Assembly: GCA_903813345.2 (NCBI GenBank)
Contig: CAIIXF020000001.1
Span: 22,093,915-22,157,914 of the forward strand
Length of the DNA: 64,000 bases
Source of the DNA: Owenia fusiformis
Lineage: Eukaryota; Annelida; Polychaeta; Sabellida; Oweniidae
Direction of reading: 5' to 3'
Below the pieces are notes generated by a model. It saw only the letters and a program-made list of their open reading frames with translations. It did no database searches and was not told the origin of the DNA. Below, piece by piece: positions 11,614 through 24,068 of the stretch. How positions within the stretch are numbered: position 1 is the stretch's first letter; each line of letters starts with the position of its first letter. The position numbers and the translations under genes are program-made.

Positions 11614-14600
11614 TCACACTGCTGTCCAAATATGGGACATAAAAGTAGAAACCAAAGCCATTGACAAGCACAACCAAGACGATAACGTTGAAGCATCGCC
11701 CACGGGCCCTCCACAGGCTGAAAATAAACATTGTCAGTTGTAAAGGTAGGATATATTAATAGAAAAATGAATTTTGGAAGACAAGAGCGTTATTTTGCCG
11801 TATCAATCATTTTAGTCGCCAAGGTATTTTTTAACTTACGCCGAGAGTGAAAGTTAGGTCTGAATTCCTGAAGATCCGCGTGGCATATTGTTTTGTTAAT
11901 GATATCATCCAGGTATCTTGCATGACTGGGTTGCAATATGGTCGTCCTACTCAGTACGTGTACGATTGGATCAGGAAGGCATGTCCCATTGTCGTATAAC
12001 GTTCCTCCGTGAGAACATCCCACTGTCAAGGCATAATTGTCGTAATCGGTCGCTAATACATACGAGTACATCGGTATGTTACCTACGAATATATAATGAA
12101 CTAGTCCTTTTTAAAAGAAATTTAGAATAATGATGACTACTTGCAAAAAGAGGCAAATAGTTCATTCTTTCCACTTATCATCAGCCTGGCAACCTCCATT
12201 TGGTTGGCAGTCCTTACCAGCTAAATAAAAGTGGTCATTAGCAAGCCAATGCTCCTTTGGCATAATATTAGCACTACATGTACAGTATCTATAGATATCG
12301 ATAAAGTGAGATCAAAAGTGCTCTGACTATTGTATGTATGTATATTTATGTATATTTATTTATTTAAGTGCCTCGTATAGAATACCCAGCCTATTTTAGG
12401 CTTATGGGGCACATTGTACAATATATTTGAAAACAATATTATAATAAGATTATCTAAACGAAGCTTGCTCTTTTGATAAGAGCAGCATTCAGGAATTTTC
12501 CAGTATGGCGCACTAATCTAAAGTCATGTAATAAAAGTTTCAAAAGTTCATCATCAATAATAAGTTCTTGTTTTTGTAAAATACGTTTAACAGACAAAAA
12601 TAAGTCTTCTCGTAGATTTTTATATGATGGGCATACTAGTAAAAAGTGGAACTCGTCCTCAATAATGGATATATTATCGTTCTTACAATGTAAGCAAAGT
12701 CTCTGGTCAACTGGGGTGGATCTATATCTTCCAGTCTCCAGCATTAATGGTAATGTGCCTGATCTTGCTTTTGCAAGCAATGATCTGAATGTCCTTGGTA
12801 AACAGATCTTGACATAGTCTTCTGTTTCAAATGTTGTTTTAAATGTCCTATAAGTCCTTAGTTTTGGCATATTGGCAATCTTAAGTTTCCATTCTTCGAT
12901 GTATCGTTGCAGTTCCGCTGTTTTAATAGAATCGAGGATGAGTGAACTATCTCCAAAGTGTCTCGTTTCATATTCACGTTGTAAATTAGCAGATATAAAT
13001 ATTTCCCTTACATCCTTGCACCAACATTTGTGTCCTAAGATAGGATTTTCATTATCAAAGTCGAAAATTCTTCTAGTCAGCCTATCTCTAGGCATTTTGC
13101 TTAGTCTAATAAAGAGTCTCACCATCTCCAATCGGTGTCTGATGTTAGGCGGTATCCATCCCATGTCACCGTAAATTGTAAACGTAAATTAATGGGTCAT
13201 TTTCTCACAAAATGTTGATCTAATAATTACACCTACACATGTTGAGGGTACCCAGAGCAGCAAAAAAAGAATGAAAATATTGTGATGTTTTCTTCTGTCG
13301 TACCAAAGGCCATCAAAAAGAACGTCCTTGGCCATTTAAAGAGGAAGAACACTTTTCATGCACCCCTCTTTCAAATGAACGCCCTCTGGCCTATTGATTT
13401 AGTCGGTACTAAGTTGAAAGACATTCTTAGACTTACCAGCAGAATTATATCCTAAGGTGAGTCTAGCTGGATGAAGTTGACCACCTGCAAACAACTTACG
13501 ACCTTTCATATATATGTCGCAGTCATCGCTAAAAAGGAATATTTTGGTCAATCGATATCCGATTCGAGGGAATCAGGCAAAGAAAAACTAATACAGGGTG
13601 TCAATTTTTTTTTATCATCTTTCATATTTATTGTAAGCACAAGTCATTTAGATACAATTACAAGGGGCAAAGCGCTGTAAGCATTAGATGTCCCCTTATA
13701 TAAGTAAACAATAAAGTACAATATTCATCTTAACCTGGATGTCACCTGTAAATGGTAGAATGCCTTGCAATGAAACAAAAGATAGGAGGGCTGCTGATAT
13801 CCTGGGGGGGGGGGTAGTATGTTGAAAAATGGTAACAGGTCATAGGCAGGAAAATATTTAGATTCTGGTTGTGTTTTCAATGAGATAATTCGCAACCAGT
13901 GAAAATAGATTATCCATTTCTAATTGGGTTAATGATGGATCCCCAAAAAGAAAAAAGTGAATTTTGTCTTGTTGAGTTCTGAAATGAGTTAATAAGTCCC
14001 CATATATCCCTAAAGTGTCAGTTATTAATTTATTTCTTTGTTGTTCTTTCAGAGGGCATTTGAAAAAGAAGTGGGGAAAAGTTTCAGGGGAACCACATAA
14101 ACAATTTGATGACTCAACTGAGCTCCAATTGTGGGCTTTGAGCTGAGCTTTTAAAACTAAATCTACCCTGGCTCTATTCAGATAAAGTTCTTGTTGACGA
14201 GTTAATTTTAAACAAATAGTTGAAACAACACCAGGGAACGAATTTAATTTAAGTGTTCTTTTAAAAGATGCAATAGTTGGCAAGAGCTTTTGTTCCAAGG
14301 GAACAGATCCTGGATCATTCCATAGGTTCATCATTTTGTATATTGGAGACTTATGTGGATAGTGAATAGGGATAGTGAAATCTCGAGATTTCCTTAACAA
14401 TCTTGCTTGAGGGTTTATGAATGGCCTAAATATATCTGAGATATAAATAGGTGTTAAATCATTCACGGCTTTGTACATAATTGTTTTAAAGTGGAGGATC
14501 CTCCTCTCAGTTAAGGTGGACCAGTTCAAAAATGTTAAGTACTTTGGAAGTGCTGGAGCCTGGGAGAGCACCAGAGACTATTAGACCAGCTTGGTACTGG

Positions 14601-17556
14601 AGACTGTCAAGTCTGTTAAGGTCACAAATAGGAGCACAGTCGCAAAGGATATCACAATAATCAAATCAGGACTGAATATAAGCTGTATAGAGAATATTTA
14701 ATTGTTTTGATTTTAGTCTACCCTTAAGTGCTTTTAAGGGGTTAAGAGCTGTTTGGATTTTTGCACAGATAGAATTTATATGTGCTGACCCACTTAATTT
14801 TTTATCAAAAATGAAGCCTAGGTGTTTATGAATGTCAGTTTTTTCAATTTGTTTATCATTTAAGATAACTGGTGGATAGATTGGATTATTTTTCTTAGAA
14901 AAGGTCATTTCTCTGCTCTTTTCTGGTTTAAAATCTAGTTTCCACTGTTTAGACCAGGCTTCGATTTTTTTAGATCATTTTGAATTTGTATATGAGATTG
15001 CGGATTGTTTTGGGAAGTAGGTACAAAGAGGGAGGTGTCGTCTGCATAAATAAAACACTCTGAGGTCAGGTTGTCAGGTAAGTCGTTTATATAGAGGAGA
15101 AACATCAAAGGTCCGAGAATACTTCCCTGAGGCACAGAACAGTTTATGTAGTTGCTAGGAGAGGTGTCAGAACATTTGCCATTCACAGTTACTTTGACAC
15201 TCCTATCAGTCAAATAAGATTTTAGAAAAACTAATAAGTTTCCTGAAAATCCATACGCTTTCAACTTTTTTAGAAGAAGGTAATGGGGGACACGGTCAAA
15301 AGCGGCCGAAATATCCCAAAAAATTGCACGTGTATCATTGCCGTCGCTAAAATTGCGCCAAATTAGGTTTTTGATGGCTAACAGTTGTAACTCATTGCTG
15401 TGCCCTTTCAAAAAGCCGGACTGGTATTTATACAATAAGTTATTTTCAATTAAATGTTCGTACATCCTAGAGTAGACAATTCGTTCTAATATTTTGGAAG
15501 TAATACTGAGAAGAGATATAGGTCTATACTTTCTTATGTCATTCTTATTATTCTTTTTTAATATTTTGGGGAGATATCCCCTAATTTCCAGTTCTGGGGA
15601 AAATTACCTGTGGTCAAAATTTTATGAAAAAGTAAATTAAGTGGCACAGAAATAGTATTCCTGCATAGCTGGAGCATTTTTATTGTAACTCGAATAAGTC
15701 CCGTCCCCCTGCTACAGCTAAAACCTTAACAGAAGGTACCTAGTGTGATATACCATTGGAACGATCATCCAAAGTTATGTTAACTCACCAACTCTCAAGT
15801 ATTTTGGATGAAATTCACCTATATTTTTATGATGTCTTTTAAAATTAACGTGCCCTCCTTTAAGTAGCTTTTTTGCGTCAAAATGACAAGGATATGACCT
15901 CAGAAAAACATCAAAAAGTTAATCTTTTTCAAAAATGTTCAATTCTTTCAAAAATTTTCATTTTGAATGTTTCAACATTTTTCTCTCATTCAACAGAGGA
16001 TTTTCTCTTTACCATGGTTATTGGTATCAGGTCGTTATTCACCCGTCGGGATGATATTGTTAATATCCCTCGGATGATATCAATATTTCCCGACACATGA
16101 GGGAGTGTGCTAAATTCTGTGGCTATGTGGGAATCGAACCCAGACCCTCTTCGATATTTTCGAAATTCTCGAGTATAGTATAAAGCTAGGTTATATGCTG
16201 CAGATTGTATCTCGATATTTTCGATAATTTCGAGTCTAAATATTACTTAAATCGATAAGCCCTAACTCCGACCCTGCCTCAACCCTAATTTTTACCCTTA
16301 GCCCAAACCTAACCCCTCACTCTGAATTTTACATTATAAGCCCTAATACCCAACCTTAAATCCCCAGCCATAACCATAACCCTAACCCCCACACCCAAAC
16401 CCTTACTTAAACTTTTAAACCTAACCTTTACCCTAAATCCTTAGCCCTAACCCCTAACCTGAACCCTATATGCCCTAAACTCAAACCCTAACTTTAACCA
16501 TAAGCCCCAACCCTAACGCTAACCCTATGCACTAAACCTAATCCCTAACCCTAATTTTAACCCCAACCCCTAATCTGAATTCTAAGCTCCCCAAACCCTA
16601 ACTTTAACCATAAGCTCGAGCCCTAATCCCTTACCTTAAGCCCCCAACCTTAATTCTAAATCCTCAGCCCTAACCATAACTTAACCCCCCTAACCACTAA
16701 ACTTAACCCCTCACCCCAGCTTTAGATAGCTCTATAACATTTTCCAAGCTACCCTATACCCAAAATCTTGAACGGTACCCATTTTGCCAAGTTTGGATGA
16801 TTTGAAAATAAACTGAACATTGTGACGGTAGATGTTATCGAAAATATCGAAAAAATCGAAAGAATCGAAACATATTTTTTCGATTAAACTAATGAAATCG
16901 AAAATTTCGAAACCTAAAATGTATTTTTTCGCTTAAACAAATTTCATCGATTATATCGAAAAATCGAAATTGCCAAGATCCTGGATAAGTATGCATCCTG
17001 ACCACAGCAATTTTGATTCGCAATATCCGAAAAATAAGAAGAAATGGGTGCACAACAACTTAATTGGAGACTCAAATTGATACCAGGTACCTATTTTTGA
17101 CTCTTCCTGTTTCAAATGCATCAGCTACACCAGGTGATTTCTTGGTGTACACCTTAAAGTAATCATTCCACGCATCATCATCATTGAATCCTTCGTTACG
17201 GTGGAACCACGCCTTCACTTCGAACCATTTACCCATAAACTAATAAAATCATATAAGAGACAAAGATGTGAGCTTCAGCAGATGATTTCCACCATAGAGA
17301 CAGATATATCGTATCATATATCATCATTATTCTATATGTTAAAATTATACAATGTTACGTACCTTAATATATCCTAATACACCCCGTATAATATATAGTC
17401 ATGTTCATTCCCTTTTCGTGTTGTTTTACTTACCTTATCGAAATCAAAGTTGGCTTGGAGGTCTAAACTTGTCATATTTAAGACACATTTTTCTGCAGTG
17501 ACAGTTGTTAAGAGGAATATAACATATATCACTCGCTGCATCCTTGCTGCATCCAT
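11614..17556 (-). CDS. Lipocalin L3, signal peptide and GPI-type tail
   Basis: Model: 17434-17556, 17091-17239, 13437-13528, 11840-12082, 11614-11717 (minus), 236 aa, all introns GT..AG. Compared with L2 it lacks one Phe in the signal peptide and has two extra residues (S,Y) before V-L-A-T-D-Y at the start of exon 4. GxW is G44-K-W46, the second motif T133-D-Y135, then VLSR. The tail has the same GDAST plus hydrophobic GPI-like end, finishing TAV. The gene stays intact although its introns have been enlarged by two LINE fragments (12331-13175 and about 13858-15690) that are absent from L2. Same inferred role as L2: extracellular carrier, probably membrane-tethered. Confidence 0.9.
12331..13175 (-). 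mobile_element. 5'-truncated LINE, ORF2 C-terminal part
   Basis: An uninterrupted 236-codon frame (13164 down to 12454) ends in a zinc-knuckle-like segment with CLHC, then H and C spaced as in non-LTR retrotransposon C-termini (FHFLLVCPSY). A low-complexity tail (tgtatgtatgtatatttatg) lies at the 3' side. The L2 intron shows the empty site: ctgactat joins directly to attaaacgtaaatt, so the insertion came after the L2/L3 duplication. No reverse-transcriptase motifs remain. Confidence 0.75.
13858..15690 (-). mobile_element. Decayed LINE with reverse transcriptase domain
   Basis: Read on the minus strand, pieces in several frames give a non-LTR reverse transcriptase. Seen in order are: NFPQNWKLGDISP and KYRPISLLS (about 15600-15500), a frame from 15465 with SGFLKGHS, AFDRVPH, SVPQGSILGP and the catalytic YADDTSLFV, then HKHLGFIFDKKLS (14908-14666), and a C-terminal block with LCGSPETFPHFFFKCPL (14571-13858). 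Frameshifts and stops show it is dead. It lies in the intron between L3 exons 2 and 3 and is absent from L2. A mariner-like end (tacagggtgtcaa) at about 13592 adjoins it. Confidence 0.85.
16255..16722. repeat. Degenerate telomere-like CCCTAA array, copy B
   Basis: Same imperfect ccctaa array as at 8478-8950, at the equivalent place in L3 intron 2 and with the same TCGAAA-rich arms. It was therefore present before the gene duplication. A tRNA B-box-like gggaatcgaaccca lies just to the left (about 16128-16142). Confidence 0.75.
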
Positions 17557-17604
17557 GTCGTCAGAGTGATTACATACAACTGTTTACTTTCAGACCAAAT
17601 ATAT

Positions 17605-17927
17605 ACAGGGTGGTCCAAAAAAGTGGAACATTTCCTTTTGCAATATAAGATTTATACAAGCTGCATCCATTTGTGCCGACCACGTAGCCATTTTAGCGAC
17701 AAGTTATGGTTTCAATTGCCATTTCTAATCAAGGAAAGACTGACATTAAAACTGACAATGGAGCAAAGATCTTGAAAAAACTCCCCCCCTTCATTTGTCC
17801 AAACAATTGGATGGCCTCCAAATAACCCCAACATGGCTTCGGGAAATTTTTGGTGTATTTTATAGGAGGAATACAATTTCTGCAAATGGTAAATCAATGT
17901 TCTATTTAAATCTTTTGGACCAGCCTG
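17605..17927. mobile_element. Mariner-like MITE upstream of L3
   Basis: 323 bp, ends CAGGGTGGTCCAAAAAAGTGG and (other strand) CAGGCTGGTCCAAAAGATT, TA on both sides. It is the same insertion as at 9841-11093, carried along by duplication but with a different interior. Confidence 0.65.
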
Positions 17928-18444
17928 TATATTTGTGATTTGAAATCAAGTTACTGTTTATAAAACGCGAGTTATATTCATCCCGAAAAAACTTTATTGT
18001 CAAAACATCTACTAAATATTTAAAGTTCTATTGAAATACGAAATATACAGATCGTTTAACATAAAAGAATCCATGCAATCCTAATCAAAATAAGCAGCTC
18101 TTTATGTATCCATCGTTGATTTATCTTTATTACTGACATGCTCCTCGGTACATTTTGGATCTCCATAGAACTATGAAAAAGTTAATATATTTTCCACAGT
18201 AGGAATGTTTATTCTTTCTTAATTCTCTATCATTTGGATCTGTATTCTGAGCGTAAGCAGGATAATCTAATAGGTTGCTAAAGGTCAACCGGGTTAAATG
18301 CAAAATTTCATTTTAACATAACAGTTTGTTGTACTAAAGATGTGTCTTCAATCATATGGTAGCAAATTTCACTAATTAAAAACTAGTTGACAATAACAGT
18401 GTTAATTTCTAAGAATATCAAATTTTGAAATATGGTCCATCTGA
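17928..18444. other. L3-L4 intergenic, duplicated flank
   Basis: Non-coding copy of 11094-11613. Nothing else seen. Confidence 0.55.
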
Positions 18445-21400
18445 TCACACTACTGTCCAAATATGGGACATAAAAGTAGAAACCAAAGCCATTGACAAGC
18501 ACAACCAAGACGATAACGTTGACGCATCGCCCACGGGCCCTTCACATGCTGAAAATAAACATTGTCAATTGTAAAGGTAGGATATATCAATAGAAAAATG
18601 AATTTTGGTAGACAAGAGCGTTATTTTGCCGTATCAATCATTTTAGTCGCCAAGGTATTTTTTAACTTACGCCGAGAGTGGAAGTTAGGTCTGAATTCCT
18701 GAAGATCCGCGTGGCATATTGTTTTGTTAATGATATCATCCAGGTATCTTGCATGACCGGGTTGCAATATTGTCGTCCTACTTAGTACGTGTACGATTGG
18801 ATCAGGAAGGCATGTCCCACTGGCGTATAACTTTCCTTCATGAGAACAACCCACAGTCAAGGCATAATTGTCGTAATCGGTCGCTACCACATACATCGCC
18901 ATAGTATCTACGTGTATATGTATTGAATTGGTTATTTTGAAAAGAATCACAATCGCAAGAAGTAGCTTCTAATATTAGCTTATAACGTATAAGAAATAGT
19001 AAAACTACTAGTCCCTGAGCTGCTCCAAAATTGAGGTGTCGTTGTCTAGTACTCCGCCACAAAAATGAACATACCGTTTAAAAATTACTGACTTCCCTTA
19101 TTAAGAAAATATATTCGTTTTAATTGTAACGGGGGCTTTTGCTTCTAGAATAGGGTCACACAAGGTTGCCTTCTAAAAACTTTATAACTGTATATGTTTT
19201 TTTAAAAGTTTTTTACCACATAACTGCATTTTAAGTATAATATTAATTTTGATAAAAAGTAAGTACTTTTGATTTACAAGAGAACAAATTTGGAAAATGA
19301 TCCACTTCCGTACGGTGACGACTGACGATTACCCCCCTATCACACCAAACTAGTTCTTACTCGTTCTTGTTTCTTGCCAGTCCTACGAAAACGTAGTAAA
19401 ACGGGCTTAATCTGGCTGTGGTCGGGAAATATATCTAAAATAATTATAGCTACTTCGTTCATAAACAGTCTTCAATACGTGGACATCTCATTCGCAGTTC
19501 GTTCAGGTCGCACCACGTCGGTGTGCAACGTCGTATAACGCGTCCCTTAGTCTAGAAGGTCATCATGACCTGAGTACAGAACGGTATGGTCGCCATCGAA
19601 TTTTGAATCGATTCAAAATTCTAAATCACATTCCCCGTCCGGGAAAGTCCTGAAGTTCGTAAACAGACCGTAGAACGTCCATTCAGTTCGCACACAGTTT
19701 AAAACCAGTTTTGAAGAGCGCAGTGGCAACTTGCTTGGTGTGATAGCTATATTTTTGCTAACTCGTTGATAAATACGTTCTTAATCAGTTTTAACCCGTT
19801 TGCAATTAGTTCTACCTCGTTCTCAATACATCCTAAGACATTTCAACTCGTTGTAAAAACGTCCCTACTAGGATTGAAGTTGTAGGTTGTCACTCGTTCT
19901 TATTGAAGAACGTGACGACCAAGAGAACATTGTGAGCATGTTCTAAGTTCTAGAGGACCTACCCGTTCGAGTACGTTCGATGAAGTTTGTAAATAGACCA
20001 CAAATGGTTCTAAGTACGTCCAGTCCGTTCGTACACAGTTGAAGCCCGTAATTATTTTAGACATATTTCCCGACCACAGCCAGATTGAGCCCGTTTTACG
20101 ACGTTTTCGTGGGACTGGCAACAACGGGTAAGAACTAGTTTGGTGTGATAGGGGGGTTAGTGCTCTCTTTCGACCAGGTACTTTAATTCCAACTCTGTGT
20201 GCGACATCAATATCTGAACTAGAAATGTTTGATTCAATCTGCTGGGCAACTTCAAGAATTAATGATTTACAATCTTCATTTTCCGTCTCCTCAATTCCAG
20301 TTATCATAATGTTACTTTTCCGTGAATATTGTTCATTCCTATTTGAAACTGCCCTCGAAAGAACGCCTTCATAAAGAGGAAAAATACTTTTCCATACACC
20401 CCTCTTTCAAATAAACGCCCATGAGAGCCTATTTGCGAAAAATTACATGTACGGTACTACGTTGAAAACATTCTTAGACTTACAAGTAGAATTATCATCT
20501 CCCAATGTGAGTCTAGCTGGATGAAGACGTCCACCTGCAAACAATATGCGTCCTCTCTGGTTTCTGTTGCAGTTATCGCTAAAACAAAAAAATGTTTTGG
20601 TAAATCGGAACGCGGTAAGAATAATCTTAAAACTGGTGGCACATAATTAAAGCTCCGATTCAAAGGAATACGTTGAGAAATACTATTAAACAAAATTATT
20701 CATTTCTTAAGAAAATGGAAGAAACATTGTAAAATGTCAGAAATCCCGAATAACATAGAAATAATCTTTTTAATTTTTAAAGGTCATAGAAGATCAATCG
20801 AAAGTCGAATCTCCATTCTGACCACATATGAAAAATTCTGATTTACGATTTCAGAAAAATAAGAAGAATAGGGGGCAAAACAATAACTGGAGACTTATAA
20901 AGCGATAACTGATACATGATACCTATTTTTGACTCTTCCTGTTTCAAATACATCAGCTACACCATCTGATTTCTTGGTGTACACCTTAGAGAAATCATTC
21001 CAAGCATCATAATCAGAGAATCCTTCTATACGGTGGAACCACGCCTTCACTTCGAACCATTTACCCATAAACTAATAAAATCATATAAGAGATAATCAAA
21101 AATGTCAACTTCAGATAATGTCCACCTTAGGGAAAGTGTCGTATCACATATTATCATCATTCTTTAACCCCCCTATCACACCAAACTAGTTCTCAACCGT
21201 TCTTACAAAAATGTCGTAAGACGGGCTAAATCTGGCTGTGATCGGGGAAAAAACTAGCTATTTCGTTTATAAACAGTCTTCAATACGTCCATTTCATTTT
21301 CAGGTCGCATTATGTTGGTGTTCACACGTAACCCTACTATCACACCAAACTAGTTCTCACTACTGAAATGGACAGAATGGACAGAATGTTAGTACAAATG

Positions 21401-22586
21401 CACTCACCTTCGGTTCGTGCTTTGTACAACATTCTGTCCAACTCGTGCAGAATTTCACCATATTGAATGGCCTATCATTATTTATTCCTTAATTAGACAA
21501 CGTCGTTAACGCGTCACTAGTCGGGTCGAAGTACGGCAACTACGTTCCTACGTTATCACACGATCTAATCACAAAACGGTATGATAGTAGGCTGATCTCA
21601 CTTCATTCTCGAACGTAACCCTACTACCACACCAAACTATTTAACTACGTCCTCGAAAACGGGTCTAAATTGTGTACGAACGGATTGGACTTACTTAGAA
21701 CCGTTTGGGGTCTATTTACAAACTTTATGAACTAACTCGAACGAGTAGGTCGCCCAGAACTTAGAGCATTCTCAAAATTTTCTGGTGGTCACCACTTTCT
21801 CTCAATCTGTTTCTGCAATCAGAACGAGTGACGACGTTCTTAATACGAGCTGGACGTACTACGAACGGAACTGTCGTACTTAAATCGTACTAGGGACGTT
21901 TTCAGAACGAGATGAACTGTCTAAGGACGTATTGAGAACGAGGTAGAACTAATTTCAAACGGGTTAAACTGATTCAGGACGTATTACAGACTGCTTATGA
22001 ACGAGTTTGCAAAAATATATATATCATACCAAACTAGTTGACAATGCGTTCCTCAAAACGTTGTCGAACTGGTGTTATTTTCAAACTGTGTGCGAACGGA
22101 ACGAACGTAGCTGTAATGTTCTACTGTCTGTTTACGAACTTTATGAACGTGCTCGGACGGAAAGGAAATTTTGAATCATTTCAAAATTTGATGCCGACTA
22201 TACCGTTCTGTGATTTGATCGTGTAACAACGTATACTTCAAACGGATGACCTACTAGACTAGGAACGTGATTGCCGATTTGCCGTACTTCCATCTTTCTA
22301 GAGAGACGTGTAAACGACGTTGTGCACGAACTGCGAATGAGATGGACGAATTGAAGACTGTTTATGAACGAAGTATATGATGTTGACGGTTGCGTTCCTG
22401 AATACATTCCTTGGCCCGTTACAATACAGTTATACTCTTTTCCTTTGATGTTTTACTTACCTTATCGAAATCAAAGTTGGCTTGGAGGTCTAAACTTGTC
22501 ATATTTAAGACACATTTTTCTGCAGTGACAGTTGATAAGAAGAAGAATATAATATATTTCAATTGCTGCATCCTTATTACATCCAT
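18445..22586 (-). CDS. Lipocalin L4, signal peptide and GPI-type tail
   Basis: Model: 22461-22586, 20923-21071, 20484-20578, 18671-18907, 18445-18548 (minus), 236 aa, frame closed. The ATG at 22586 gives MDVIRMQQLKYIIFFFLSTVTA-EKC. GxW is G45-K-W47; exon 3 has DNCNRNQRGR where L2/L3 have DDCDIYMKGR; T133-D-Y135 then NYALTVGC; VLSR; last exon CEGPVGDAST and a hydrophobic end finishing TVV. Exons 4-5 are almost L3-like while exons 1-3 are more diverged, which could reflect gene conversion. Introns 1 and 3 hold GAACG-rich inverted-repeat elements. Inferred product: extracellular, probably GPI-anchored lipocalin. Confidence 0.88.
19332..20156. mobile_element. PIF/Harbinger-like element, 115-bp TIRs
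   Basis: Both ends begin CCCCCCTATCACACCAAACT and match inward for roughly 115 bp (to gggaaatat.tctaaaataatta) with few mismatches. TTA flanks each side (19329-19331, 20157-20159), the 3-bp TWA duplication typical of PIF/Harbinger. The 600-bp core has no coding frame but is crowded with GTTCG/AACGTCC/GAACGAG-type words. Inserted in the L4 intron between exons 3 and 4. Confidence 0.75.
21168..22410. mobile_element. Composite of GAACG-rich inverted-repeat elements
   Basis: Starts TAA/CCCCCCTATCACACCAAACT at 21168, with further internal starts (accctactatcacaccaaac near 21337, accctactaccacaccaaac near 21620, atcataccaaactagttg near 22026). It looks like several family members nested or tandemly arranged in L4 intron 1. 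The right edge is inferred from where the intron resumes similarity to L2 (about 22410). No coding content. Confidence 0.55.
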
Positions 22587-24068
22587 GCTGTCAAATCTAG
22601 AGTGATTACATACAACTGTTGACTTGCAGACTGAACTTGTACTACCTGTATGAGCTCTCCCACCAAGTCCACTGTTGATGGAGCTATTTTATCCTTCAGA
22701 AAAAACTGTATCAAATATATATCGTGACTCGTTGTATGTGATATTGGGATGAACATAATTTAAGTGTGCTTTTATTCAAAATATGTCAACTTACTTGAAT
22801 TCGCTTTTCAAAGTAAGTCTACTGTAAATGTATAAACTTTAACGTGAATATACAGGGTGTCAAATGGCGTTGTGCCCCCCCCATCCAAAGCATAATAATT
22901 TGTCAAAACCAATACTTACATTCCTAGTTTTAATATGCCGGTAGAGTATTAAATTCGCCATCCAGTATATTAAATTACTTGGATTAATTTTTAGCTATAC
23001 AATAAAACGGGAAATGTACCCAGTTTGCATCCCCTTGAATGCATGCTCGGATATGGTAGAGATGTAGTAAACAAATCAGATATTTTTTTTATCGTTTTAG
23101 CCTTGATTTTAAACTTCATACTTACATAGTTGTAAGAATGTATTAATACAAAGCTAAAATGTCCATATACCCAATGGCGGACATAAGGTAGCCTCTTCCT
23201 ACATCCTTTCACATAATCCGGGCAATTTAGATAACAAACCGATATAACTGGGCATTATCTTTTTTAATTTTATTATTTTTCCAAACACCTAAGTCTCATT
23301 GTTTATCCATAACATGAACACTCATATTACTCGTTTGCAGGTATATCGGAAGTACTAGCAATGGAAATACAATCCAACTTGACATAAATTGCGTCCGGAA
23401 ATAAACAACAAAAAACAAGTTACAATGCGATATCGAGAATATGCACAATGAATTGTTACAACACCCGGATATTGCAATTTGACACGGTAATTTAATCAAT
23501 GTAGTATTTAAATTATTTTCATATAAAGTCTCAATTATATCTAGTTCCTTAGTAAATAGAATGTGTTAAGCATGTGTTGGAGGATACAAATCATATGGAC
23601 ATAATAAAGCGTCTTGTTTTTTTTTTGTTTTTTTTATCAACTACTAGTAATATGAATGTGGAGGCATGAGTAACGAACTTCTCGGTAATATCAAATGCTG
23701 ATTGAACAACAAGTTTAAATTTAAAATATTGTAATCGTTATTTTTGCACATTTATAGGAGGAACTAGGGATAATACAATACAATATTGCAGTAAATACAA
23801 TAAGCTTACAATATTTTAAATCCTGTTCTTCTCCTATTTTGATGGAGGAACTGAATCCAACCGATTTCGCTCATTTTTACACTTTGCTGTAGTCGCTCTA
23901 AATCTATAAAGACTAGTAAATATTGATTTAAAAAAGGTATATGACTAATATAGTGTATGTAATGTGAGTATTCTAAATTCAGAGAAATCCCGACATCATG
24001 TTGTCCAGCAAACTTTGCGACTTGAGATAAATCCTTAAAAAGATTGGTCAATCAAAACATCAGTCCGA
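22587..24068. other. L4-L5 intergenic
   Basis: No exon recognised. A mariner-type terminus (tatacagggtgtcaaatgg) is at about 22846, and AT-rich unique sequence fills the rest, including a T-run at about 23611-23634. Confidence 0.45.

Noticed and set aside
8478-16722. Chromosome-end fusion scar suggested by CCCTAA arrays
   Set aside because: Arrays are short, degenerate, intronic and duplicated together with the gene, so an interstitial repeat or mobile unit fits better.
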